This document shows, one piece after another, positions 30,988-39,976 of a stretch of DNA of 64,000 nt (position 1 is the stretch's first letter; each line of letters begins with the position of its first letter). The notes under the pieces are model-generated. The model worked only from the letters and a program-made list of their open reading frames with translations, searched no databases and was not told where the DNA came from. The stretch is from the NCBI GenBank assembly GCA_945873815.1, contig CAMCEE010000007.1, forward strand, positions 1 through 64,000, read 5' to 3'. The position numbers and the translations under genes are program-made. The DNA is from an uncultured Caryophanales bacterium (GTDB lineage Bacteria; Bacillota_I; Bacilli_A; RFN20; CAG-449).

Positions 30988-31060
30988 ATAAACCTCACTT
31001 TTACCATATTATTACAAAAAAAGATAAAAAGCAATATATGATTTTTTATAAAATAAATCA

Positions 31061-31092
31061 AAAAAAATGAGACACGAATGTCTCATTTTTGA
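31061..31092 (-). terminator. Intrinsic terminator
   Basis: AAAAATGAGACA-cgaa-TGTCTCATTTTT just past the minus-strand stop. Confidence 0.8.
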
Positions 31093-33240
31093 TTAATTGA
31101 TAGTTAAGGAATTAATATAAACTGATTTATTTGTTTGAGAAGTAGTAATCTCGATTAATATTTCTCCTTTTAATTCGGTTTCACTGCTAAATATATAATC
31201 TGTGTTACTATCCTTGTTAATTGTTGATACATCACCATTTAACTGTACCCCACCAACTGATACTTTTATTGAAGCTGCAGAAGAATCAGTTTTACCATTT
31301 GTTGCAATATTAATCTTTAATGAAGTTATTCCTCCTTCGTAATCTGAAGAGAATAATTTTAGCGTTTTATTGGAAGCTTTGGAGATGCTTGAGTTTGTAA
31401 ATTGAACACCTCTAGCTTCTTGCGCATAAGAATCGATATTACTATTAAACGTTATTCCATTATCTGTAAAACTCTTTTTGTTGTTGGAATCATATTTAAA
31501 TGTGAATTGAACTTGATTATTTATTGATTCACCATATAAGTTCTCATATTCTTCAATTGCTTGAGTTAGTGTTGGATAATTCGTAACAAGAGCTTTTTGA
31601 GATGATGTTAATGCATTGTACGCATTCGAAGCAGCATTAATCCTACTTTTACTTGATTCGTCTATTGTGCCGATATTATTGATTAAATTGATAACTTCAT
31701 TTGCGTATTCTTGATCAGTTTTTCCTATTGATGAACTAGAAGAAGAACTACTAGAAGAACTATTAGATGATGAACTACTAGAACTATGATTTACATCATC
31801 ATCTATCGAAGTATTTCCACCGAATATCTTATTTATATATTCTGGGTGGTCGATGAATGGGTTTCTATTTCCTTGGAAATCTTGAGCTGCATTATTTCTA
31901 TCAATTTCTTTTTGGGATATAGGATCCATTTCACTCCATTTAGTGAAAAGATTTAAAGCATAATCTGTAAGGTATGGGTATGTTTTTTTAAAGACGGCAG
32001 AACCATTACCACTTGTTGCAACACCTTGATATCTAGTTGCAAAATAGAAATAAGTTCTTGCAAAATCACCTTTATATTCATCGATTGGTTCGAAAACTGT
32101 TCCAGAGTATCCAGAGAATGAAGAAGATCCTAGTTTACTTCCATTTTTAGAAGTATATGTTGCTTCTCCTACTTCACCATAAGGAAAGTTACTTCTTTTT
32201 CCGTTTACAAATCCATCAGTTGGAAATAAATGGTGAATATCGGAATACATTGGTGCTTCATCATTGAACCAACTCTTTGGAATAGAGTGTTCACGGTTGT
32301 ATTTTTGACCTTCGGCACTGAAATTTCCTGCTTGATCAGTTCCTACAACATAATTATAGTTAGAATACATGTCCCAAATATAGTTTGTTCCTGGTTTAAT
32401 ATCAGTCGTTTTGTATGCTGCCCATAATGAACTATAACTTTTTGCATTATGCGTGCTTTCAAGAAGTTTTTGAAGACTTGATTGTAATGATGATCCTGTC
32501 AAATGATTGCTTATCGAATTATAGTATGTTCCATTATAGATATTGCTGGATGAACTATTTATAACACTAGATGAAATAGTAGACGAAGTAGTACTTGAAT
32601 TTGAACTATTCGAATTACTACTTGAGGAAATAATTGATGATGAAACATTTGAACTAGAACTAGATACTGAACTAATAGAAGAGTTGACTGACGAAGAAGA
32701 ACTTGAACTATTAGAACTGGAAGTTACACTCGAACTAGAACTGGAAACTGAACTAATAGAAGAGTTGACTGATGAAGAAGAACTTGAACTATTAGAACTT
32801 GAAGTTACGCTCGAACTAGAACTAGAAACTGAACTAATAGAAGAATTGACTGATGAAGAAGAACTCGAATTATTAGAACTAGAAACTACGCTAGAATTAG
32901 AGATTATAGAAGAATTATCTAATGAAGATTCAACTACTGAAGACGAATGATAATAACTATTTGAAGATGAATCAACGCTAGAAACAGATGAAACAATTGT
33001 TGAACTAGAAGCTAAACTTTCTTCACTTTGTGTTTCTTTACTTGAATAGGATTGCTCATCACTTGAAGAGATAATGGTTGAATTTTGATTTGATGATGTT
33101 ACATTATTTGAAGTATTATTATTTGAAGTAATACTTTGAGAAACATTATCACTAGAAGTAGGTGAAGAATCTTGTGTTTTTCTTTCACAACCTACTAATA
33201 ACAATGATGTTACTAAAACTAAAAACAATTTTTTATTCAT
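31093..33240 (-). CDS. Endonuclease I-family nuclease lipoprotein with long Ser-rich repeat stalk (paralogue 3)
   Basis: Lipobox-like LLLVGC, ~200 aa Ser stalk, YNREHSIPKSWF...DIHHLFPTDGFVNGKRSNFPYGEV, then NAASNAYNALTSSQKALVTNY module. Confidence 0.85.
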   Translation of the reverse strand: MNKKLFLVLVTSLLLVGCERKTQDSSPTSSDNVSQSITSNNNTSNNVTSSNQNSTIISSSDEQSYSSKETQSEESLASSSTIVSSVSSVDSSSNSYYHSSSVVESSLDNSSIISNSSVVSSSNNSSSSSSVNSSISSVSSSSSSVTSSSNSSSSSSSVNSSISSVSSSSSSVTSSSNSSSSSSSVNSSISSVSSSSSNVSSSIISSSSNSNSSNSSTTSSTISSSVINSSSSNIYNGTYYNSISNHLTGSSLQSSLQKLLESTHNAKSYSSLWAAYKTTDIKPGTNYIWDMYSNYNYVVGTDQAGNFSAEGQKYNREHSIPKSWFNDEAPMYSDIHHLFPTDGFVNGKRSNFPYGEVGEATYTSKNGSKLGSSSFSGYSGTVFEPIDEYKGDFARTYFYFATRYQGVATSGNGSAVFKKTYPYLTDYALNLFTKWSEMDPISQKEIDRNNAAQDFQGNRNPFIDHPEYINKIFGGNTSIDDDVNHSSSSSSSNSSSSSSSSSSSIGKTDQEYANEVINLINNIGTIDESSKSRINAASNAYNALTSSQKALVTNYPTLTQAIEEYENLYGESINNQVQFTFKYDSNNKKSFTDNGITFNSNIDSYAQEARGVQFTNSSISKASNKTLKLFSSDYEGGITSLKINIATNGKTDSSAASIKVSVGGVQLNGDVSTINKDSNTDYIFSSETELKGEILIEITTSQTNKSVYINSLTIN
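32666..32900 (-). repeat. 81-bp (27-aa) tandem repeat in the Ser stalk, about three copies
   Basis: ACTGAACTAATAGAAGA(G/A)TTGACTGA begins at 32666, 32747 and 32828, exactly 81 bp apart; encodes VNSSISSVSSSSSSVTSSSNSSSSSSS. Confidence 0.9.
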
Positions 33241-33319
33241 ATTGCTCACTCCCACTTCATATATAATATTACTTAATATTCAGTAAATCAAGGAAGAATT
33301 TATGGAAGTATTACAAATA

Positions 33320-33353
33320 AAAAGCAAATAATGAAATATCACTATTTGCTTGA
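33320..33353 (-). terminator. Intrinsic terminator for the SPFH gene
   Basis: Minus strand AAGCAAATA...TATTTGCTTTTTATTTG. Confidence 0.65.
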
Positions 33354-33363
33354 AAAAACTCAA

Positions 33364-34305
33364 TTATTTATTGCTTTTTTGTGTTTGTTTATCGCTTACA
33401 ACTTCTTTCATTGATGCCAATAAACCAGTTACGTTTTGAATATCACTTGGAATGATGAGTTTTGTTGCAGGATTCATTGAAACTTTTTCTAATGCTTCAA
33501 AACCTTTTAATGTAACATATGCAGCATTTGGATTTGCATCGTTAATCATTTTCATACCTTGTGCTTGTGCTTCATAAACTTTTAATAATGCTTCTGCTTG
33601 ACCTTGTGCTTCAGTGACCATTTGAACTCTCTTAGCTTCTGCTCTTAAGATTGCAGATTCCTTTTCACCTTCAGCTTGGAGAATAGCTGCTTGTTTTTGA
33701 CCATCTGCAGTTAGGATTGCTTCACGTTTTTGACGTTCGGCACGCATTTGTTTTTCCATAGCTTCTTGAATATCTCTTGGAGGGAGAATGTTCTTTAATT
33801 CAACACGGTTGATTTTAATTCCCCAAGGATCTGTTGCTTCATCAAGGATAGCTCTCATTTTGTGATTAATGGTATCTCTTGAAGTTAATGTTTGGTCTAA
33901 TTCAAGATCACCAAGTAAATTTCTTAATGTTGTTGCAGTCAAGTTTTCGATTGCTTGAACTGGTTTTTCAACTCCATATGTATAGAGTTTTGGGTCAGTA
34001 ATTTGATAATAGACAACAGTATCAATTTGCATTGTGACGTTATCTTTTGTAATTACTGGTTGAGGTGGGAAGTCTGCAACTTTTTCTTTTAAAGAAACAA
34101 CTGCGACTTTTGATTCAATAATAGGTGTTAATATATGAAATCCTGCAGATAAAGTCTTTCTATATTTACCTAATCTCTGAACGATGACTGTTGAAGCTTG
34201 TGGAACAATAACGATACATCTGATTAATACGATAATAATAATTAAAGCGATAATACAAGCTGCGATTATTCCAAATACTCCGCCAGCTGATAATAAACTA
34301 ACCAT
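33364..34305 (-). CDS. SPFH/Band 7 (stomatin-like) protein
   Basis: VPQASTVIVQRLGKYRKTLSAGFHIL; VDTVVYYQITDPKLYTYGVE; LKNILPPRDIQEAMEKQMRAERQKREAILTADGQKQAAI. Confidence 0.93.
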   Translation of the reverse strand: MVSLLSAGGVFGIIAACIIALIIIIVLIRCIVIVPQASTVIVQRLGKYRKTLSAGFHILTPIIESKVAVVSLKEKVADFPPQPVITKDNVTMQIDTVVYYQITDPKLYTYGVEKPVQAIENLTATTLRNLLGDLELDQTLTSRDTINHKMRAILDEATDPWGIKINRVELKNILPPRDIQEAMEKQMRAERQKREAILTADGQKQAAILQAEGEKESAILRAEAKRVQMVTEAQGQAEALLKVYEAQAQGMKMINDANPNAAYVTLKGFEALEKVSMNPATKLIIPSDIQNVTGLLASMKEVVSDKQTQKSNK

Positions 34306-34306
34306 T

Positions 34307-34765
34307 TTAATTCTCCTTTCTTCTTACAATTAAATGATTTCCTTCGATATTTTCGATTATTGCAATCTCTCCTTCTTTGATCTCTCCTTCTTTAGATAAG
34401 ATAGACCATACTACGTCTCTAACTTTTCCTTCTCCATAAGATGAGCTATTGACTTCTTTAGTAATTTTTATTTCTTGGCCAATTAATGAATCTGTATTTG
34501 TTGGAACAGATTTTTGTTGATCTTTTTTAATGAGAAATCTTGAAACAACTAATAATATAGAACTTGCAAGTATAAAAACAATAAGATGAATCCACCATGG
34601 AACAGAGAATATCGCTAGAATTAAGCAAATCACTGCTGAACCACAGAACCAAATGCTTACTAATTGTTCAGTTGTTAACTCAATAATCAGTGCAAGAATA
34701 AATACTGAAATCCATACAACAATCCATGTTATTTGATTATCAATAAGGCTTAATAATAAAGTCAT
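34307..34765 (-). CDS. NfeD family protein
   Basis: TM region plus a C-terminal OB-like domain (LIGQEIKITKEVNSSSYGEGKVRDVVWSI); pairs with the SPFH gene. Confidence 0.82.
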   Translation of the reverse strand: MTLLLSLIDNQITWIVVWISVFILALIIELTTEQLVSIWFCGSAVICLILAIFSVPWWIHLIVFILASSILLVVSRFLIKKDQQKSVPTNTDSLIGQEIKITKEVNSSSYGEGKVRDVVWSILSKEGEIKEGEIAIIENIEGNHLIVRRKEN

Positions 34766-34971
34766 ATAATTAGCCTCCTTTCACAAAATATTATAACATA
34801 TCTTAATGAAAAATTACAAAATATCGTATTATTGTAAATAATATTATACAAAAAAATTAGAAAAGTATGGATTGTAAGATTTTTCATCATCGATTAAGAA
34901 AATAATATAAGCAAAAAGGGCTGAAAAATAGGTCAAAAATCGTTTTTTTATTGAAAATGAGGATTTTTTGA

Positions 34972-35000
34972 TTGATAAGATGTCCCTTTCTTTATATAAT
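34972..35000 (+). promoter_or_regulatory. Promoter of malQ (TTGATA-N17-TATAAT)
   Basis: TTGATA at 34972-34977, TATAAT at 34995-35000; start codon at 35024. Confidence 0.65.
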
Positions 35001-35023
35001 ATATAGAAAGGGAGAATATATAT

Positions 35024-36598
35024 ATGGAAAGAGGTTCAGGACTATTAGTTCATATTTCATCTTTACCAAGCAAGCATGGTATTGGTACATTTGGTAAAGA
35101 AGCACATTCATTTGTTAAATTTCTAGCCGATGCAAATCAAAAATATTGGCAAGTATTGCCACTTAATCCTACTTCATATGGTGATTCACCATATCAAAGT
35201 TTTTCAGCATTTGCTTTGAATCCTTATTTTATTGATTTAGACGTTTTAGTAACTCAAGGATTATTGACAAAAAAAGAGGTAAAATCAATTAAAGGAGGAA
35301 CAAATCCACGTTATTGTGATTATGGAATCATCTATAATGAAAGATTTGATGTATTAAGAATTGCATTTAATAGAGGATATGATGCATTAAAAGTAGATAT
35401 TGATAAGTTTTATAACAAACAAAAATACTGGTTAGAAGATTATGCATGCTTCATGGTATTAAAAGGTATACATGGAGGGAAATCATTCCAAGAATGGAAG
35501 AGAGATTTTCGCTTGCATAAAAAGACACCTATTAAGAAGGTTATCGAAGAGAATATTGATGAATATCATTTTTGGATTTTCTTACAATACATTGCATATG
35601 GTCAATATTTAAAATTAAAGAAACATGCAAATAGAAGAGGGATTAAAATCATCGGTGATATGCCTATCTATGTTTCACTAGATTCTGCAGATGTTTGGTC
35701 TCATCCAAAACTATTTAAATTAGACCAAAACAGAAGACCTACTGAAGTAGCTGGTGTTCCACCAGATTTCTTCTCAGAAACAGGTCAATTATGGGGCAAT
35801 CCAATCTATGATTGGAAAAAGAATAAAGCTACAAACTATTTCTGGTGGAGAAAAAGAATGCAAGCAATGGCAAAATTATACGATTGCGTTCGTATTGACC
35901 ACTTTAGAGGATTTGAAGCATATTGGAGCGTTCCATTTGGTGAAAAGACTGCAATAAATGGAGAATGGATCAAAGGACCAGGTGCTGATTTATTCGATAC
36001 ATTGAAGAATGTTTCTAAAAAATGTCAAATTATTGCGGAAGATTTAGGTGTTATAACTCAAGGAGTTAAAGATCTTAAAGCAAGATATAATTTTCCTGGA
36101 ATGAAATTATTCCAATTCGCATTTGATGATTATGAAAGACATTTAAAAGGTGTTTATTATGACGATGATCCAAATGAATGCCAAGGACCTGATTTCACAA
36201 ACTGTGTTACTCCAAGAGAATTTAAAGAAGCAAAATTGCTTTCTCCATTCTTACCACATAATTATGAAACAAATTGTGTTGCATATTTAGGTACACATGA
36301 TAATGATGTTATGGTTAATTTTATCGCAGAACATCCAGATTTAAAAAACAGCATGAAAGATTATTTATGCATATGGAGAGATGAAGATATTCTTGATACG
36401 ATGATTGGTTCGTTAATGAGAAGTTCTGCAGATGTTGTTATATTCACTCCACAAGATTTATTGCATATGGATAAATATTCAAGAATGAATACTCCAGGTG
36501 TTGCAAGTGGCAACTGGCAATATAGATTCTTAAAAACTGATTTCTCGAATAATTTGGCAAATCACTTAAAAACGATGGTTAAAGAAGCTAATAGATAA
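35024..36598 (+). CDS. malQ: 4-alpha-glucanotransferase
   Basis: RGSGLLVHISSLPSKHGIGTFG; GDMPIYVSLDSADVWSHP; VRIDHFRGFEAYWSVP; IIAEDLGVIT; YLGTHDNDV. Confidence 0.96.
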   Translation: MERGSGLLVHISSLPSKHGIGTFGKEAHSFVKFLADANQKYWQVLPLNPTSYGDSPYQSFSAFALNPYFIDLDVLVTQGLLTKKEVKSIKGGTNPRYCDYGIIYNERFDVLRIAFNRGYDALKVDIDKFYNKQKYWLEDYACFMVLKGIHGGKSFQEWKRDFRLHKKTPIKKVIEENIDEYHFWIFLQYIAYGQYLKLKKHANRRGIKIIGDMPIYVSLDSADVWSHPKLFKLDQNRRPTEVAGVPPDFFSETGQLWGNPIYDWKKNKATNYFWWRKRMQAMAKLYDCVRIDHFRGFEAYWSVPFGEKTAINGEWIKGPGADLFDTLKNVSKKCQIIAEDLGVITQGVKDLKARYNFPGMKLFQFAFDDYERHLKGVYYDDDPNECQGPDFTNCVTPREFKEAKLLSPFLPHNYETNCVAYLGTHDNDVMVNFIAEHPDLKNSMKDYLCIWRDEDILDTMIGSLMRSSADVVIFTPQDLLHMDKYSRMNTPGVASGNWQYRFLKTDFSNNLANHLKTMVKEANR

Positions 36599-36605
36599 GA
36601 TAATA

Positions 36606-36658
36606 ATCTAGAAAAAAGCAAGCGATTATGCTTGCTCGATTCTAGATTATTTTTTTTC
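36606..36658 (+). terminator. Intrinsic terminator between convergent genes
   Basis: TCTAGAAAAAAGCAAGCGATTATGCTTGCTCGATTCTAGATTATTTTTTTT hairpin. Confidence 0.75.
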
Positions 36659-37639
36659 TTGTTCAGATAACTCTTTATGCGCTAAAATCTTAATTCCTTC
36701 AATAACAGAATCGGATGGATTAGCAGCTAAACGACAAGATACGTTAATCTTTGTTTCAAGATAATCTCTAATCCCAGAAAGTAAAGCTCCACCTCCTGAA
36801 AGAAGAATCCCTGATTGAATGATGTCCGAAGCTACTTCTGGAGGAGTTACTTCTAAACAGTCAACGATGTCATCTACAAGAGGATTAATTGTATCGATAA
36901 TTGTTTGTTTTATTTCTTGAGTCGAAATAACAACAGAATGAGGTAGTGAAGATACTACGTCGATACCAGAAATTTCCAATAATCTATTTTCTGGATAAGT
37001 TTCAATTGAACCTATTTTCATCTTTATGTATTCAGCGGTCTTATTACTGATGATGAGGTGATGCGTTTTACGTAAGAATCTAATGATGTTATTGTCGATT
37101 AATGTTCCAGAAAAACGTGAAGTATGAGAAATTAGTTCCTCACCATTAGACATAATAACAATATCAGAGACACCTCCACCAATATTCACGCATAAACTTC
37201 CTTTGATTGCTGCGCCATCTTTGTTTCCACCAATTGAGGCTAAATATCCCTGAGATTTAACGATAACTTTCTTACATCCGATATTTTTTAATACCATTCT
37301 TAAGGCGTTTGTCTCAACTTGTGTTAGTTCACTCGGACTTGAAACAATAACGGTGGAATGTGATAAATATTTCTTTAATTTCAAATCTTTTAATACGGTT
37401 TCTAAATATAATGAAGCGGCAGGAATATGGTTGACAACACCATTTCTAATTGGAGTGAAGACTAAAATATTATCAGGAGTCTTACCTAATAATTTAAATG
37501 CTAAATATCCAGCATTGATTACTTTTTTCGTTTCTTTATTTAAAGCAACAACGGTAGGCTCGTTATAAAGTACTCCTTTTTTAGTTAAATAAACCGCAGT
37601 TTTTGATGTTCCAAAATCAATACCAATTACTTTCTTCAT
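36647..37639 (-). CDS. MreB/Mbl-like rod shape-determining protein
   Basis: IGIDFGTSKTAVYLTKKGVLYNEPTVVALN; CVNIGGGVSDIVIMSNGE; ILLSGGGALLSGIRDYLE. Confidence 0.9.
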   Translation of the reverse strand: MKKVIGIDFGTSKTAVYLTKKGVLYNEPTVVALNKETKKVINAGYLAFKLLGKTPDNILVFTPIRNGVVNHIPAASLYLETVLKDLKLKKYLSHSTVIVSSPSELTQVETNALRMVLKNIGCKKVIVKSQGYLASIGGNKDGAAIKGSLCVNIGGGVSDIVIMSNGEELISHTSRFSGTLIDNNIIRFLRKTHHLIISNKTAEYIKMKIGSIETYPENRLLEISGIDVVSSLPHSVVISTQEIKQTIIDTINPLVDDIVDCLEVTPPEVASDIIQSGILLSGGGALLSGIRDYLETKINVSCRLAANPSDSVIEGIKILAHKELSEQEKK

Positions 37640-37781
37640 AGGTTGTTCCTCGCTTTATTTTTATTACTCTAATTTTACCACATTTTTATTATTTAACAAT
37701 AATATGTTATTAATTGTTTTTGATGGATGTTATAATTAATTAATAGATAAAATGCATTAAAACATTATTTATGAGGAAACT

Positions 37782-38525
37782 ATGCAAAAGAAAATCACTT
37801 TCATTCCATTTATATATTCGCTTCTAATATATGTAGGAATATGCTTATTTCCATTTGATAGATTTATTAATAGTGGAATGATTATTAGGTTAATAAGGAT
37901 CTCCTTATTAATTATCTTTTTTTTCTTCATTGTATACGATAATAGAAATAATAATATATTTAAAGGAAAGAGATTGGATGTTTTATTTTTACCTTTATTA
38001 ATTAGTTCATTTTCGAACTACTTTATATTATTATTCAATGATTTTACGTTTAATGAAATCGATGCATTAGAATTAGTTCAAGCGATTATCCTTTTTTCGT
38101 TAATTGCTTTAATTGAAGAAGTTATATTTAGATACTTATTTTTAGATTCATATATCAATCGATATAAGAATAGGAAATACGTAAATGAATTAGGTATTAT
38201 TTTATCTAGTCTTTTATTTAGTTTATGTCATTCAATTAATGCTTTTAGTTTAAACTTTATATCAATACTTATACAGATGTTATATTCCTTCTGTTTAGGT
38301 ATCGTTCTTTCTATAATAAGACTTGAAAGTAGATTATCTTATGCAATATGTGGACATATTCTCTTTAATGTTTTCAATGGAGTATTATTTGACTACCTTT
38401 TTACATTCACTGATGTATCAAATTCATATATTATTATTAATGTATTGATTGGAATTTTAAGTATAGTATATGTTTTTATAGTTTATTATGTAGTTAGAAA
38501 AAGGAGAAAAGAGAATGTTACCTAA
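37782..38525 (+). CDS. CPBP family intramembrane protease
   Basis: IALIEEVIFRYLFLD, LLFSLCHSIN, GHILFNVFNG. Confidence 0.8.
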   Translation: MQKKITFIPFIYSLLIYVGICLFPFDRFINSGMIIRLIRISLLIIFFFFIVYDNRNNNIFKGKRLDVLFLPLLISSFSNYFILLFNDFTFNEIDALELVQAIILFSLIALIEEVIFRYLFLDSYINRYKNRKYVNELGIILSSLLFSLCHSINAFSLNFISILIQMLYSFCLGIVLSIIRLESRLSYAICGHILFNVFNGVLFDYLFTFTDVSNSYIIINVLIGILSIVYVFIVYYVVRKRRKENVT

Positions 38526-39270
38526 TATTTGGATATTTGATTCATATACAATAATGGTTTTTCTTGGAATCATCCTATGTTTTACATTTTTATTCATAGT
38601 GCAAAAAAAGAAAAAAAGATTTACTGAAGGAGAATTTCTTTCAATTTTGATTACTGCTTGCTTTTCAATTGTTGGCGGATTGATATTTGCTGTATTATTT
38701 CAAAATCTGTATTTCCTAATTGAAAATAAAGAGAATTATCATTTCTCGTTATCTATGACCTTTTATGGAGGACTGATCGGAGGAGTAACAATTTTTCTTT
38801 TATTGTATTTCATTTATTATCGCAAAAAGTATGGTCCATATTTATTAGATAAAATCTTACCTGTAGCTTCTTTTATGATTTGCATCGCACATGGAGTAGG
38901 AAGAATAGGATGTTTCTTAAGTGGATGTTGCTATGGAAAAGAAACAACTTCTTTTATCGGAGTACAATTTGTTGGAATGGACCATAAAGTGGTTCCAATT
39001 AATCTATTTGAAGCGATATTTTTAATTTTTTTAGCACTTACATTCTTGATTTTATCCTTAAAGGATAAGGACAAATACAATTTTCAATTTTATTTAATCC
39101 TTTATGGTTTATGGAGATTTATTATTGAATTCTATCGAGGAGATGATAGAGGAAAGTTTATTGGAGAATTATCTCCATCGCAATTCTGGTCAATTATCAT
39201 ATTCATTATTGGTATAGTATTATTTATTTATGAGAGGAAGAGAGTATATGGAAAAAATAAGAGAAGTTAA
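38515..39270 (+). CDS. lgt: Prolipoprotein diacylglyceryl transferase
   Basis: FYGGLIGGV; ICIAHGVGRIGCFLSGCCYGKETTS; GLWRFIIEFYRGDDRG. Confidence 0.9.
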   Translation: MLPNIWIFDSYTIMVFLGIILCFTFLFIVQKKKKRFTEGEFLSILITACFSIVGGLIFAVLFQNLYFLIENKENYHFSLSMTFYGGLIGGVTIFLLLYFIYYRKKYGPYLLDKILPVASFMICIAHGVGRIGCFLSGCCYGKETTSFIGVQFVGMDHKVVPINLFEAIFLIFLALTFLILSLKDKDKYNFQFYLILYGLWRFIIEFYRGDDRGKFIGELSPSQFWSIIIFIIGIVLFIYERKRVYGKNKRS

Positions 39271-39793
39271 ATTAGAATCAGAAACGATTTTTGATGGAAA
39301 AATTGTTAAATTAACAAAAGACAAAGTTAGATGCCCTAATGGAAGAGAAACAACGCGAGAAGTTATAAAGCATTGTGGCGCATCTTGTGTTGTTGCAGTT
39401 CATAACGATAAAATCATTATGGAAAAACAATATCGTTATCCTTTTGATGAAGTGATGATAGAGATTCCTGCAGGAAAACTCGATAAGGGTGAAGATGTAT
39501 TAGAATGCGCGAGAAGAGAACTTGAGGAAGAAACAGGATATTATGCAAACAAATTAACTTATATGGGTGAATTCTATCCTACGGTTGCTTATTCTAATGA
39601 AGTGATACATATGTTTATCGCTGAAGATTTAGTTAAAACAAAAACTAATTGGGATATTGATGAGAACATTATCATCTATGAAGATTCAATTGAACATCTT
39701 TTAAAACAAATTGAAGAAAATGAAATTAAAGATGGAAAAACAATCGCAGCATTATTGAAATACAATCTTATAAAAAATAAACGTGATAAATAA
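39248..39793 (+). CDS. NUDIX hydrolase (ADP-ribose pyrophosphatase-like)
   Basis: Nudix box GKLDKGEDVLECARRELEEETGY. Confidence 0.93.
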   Translation: MEKIREVKLESETIFDGKIVKLTKDKVRCPNGRETTREVIKHCGASCVVAVHNDKIIMEKQYRYPFDEVMIEIPAGKLDKGEDVLECARRELEEETGYYANKLTYMGEFYPTVAYSNEVIHMFIAEDLVKTKTNWDIDENIIIYEDSIEHLLKQIEENEIKDGKTIAALLKYNLIKNKRDK

Positions 39794-39976
39794 TATTGAT
39801 TAATATTTTCTTATCATTTAGATTCTCCAATAATTCATTGTTAGAAGGAGATGCTAGAAGAATGAGATTAATAATTGATGAAAAATTATTAGACAAAAAG
39901 AGTGTTTGATGAAAAAGGTTTCAATAATATACTATATGAAGTATAATAGAGTTAATATTATAAAAAGGAGATTTTT

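Noticed and set aside
30740-30991. Plus-strand ORF of 83 aa
   Set aside because: Antisense shadow of the Ser/Asn stalk and signal peptide of nuclease paralogue 2.
32543-32950. Plus-strand ORF of 135 aa with acidic Leu/Glu repeats (ELELETELIEELTDEEELELLE)
   Set aside because: It is the antisense of the Ser-rich stalk of nuclease paralogue 3; the repeats arise from Ser codons read backwards. No RBS.
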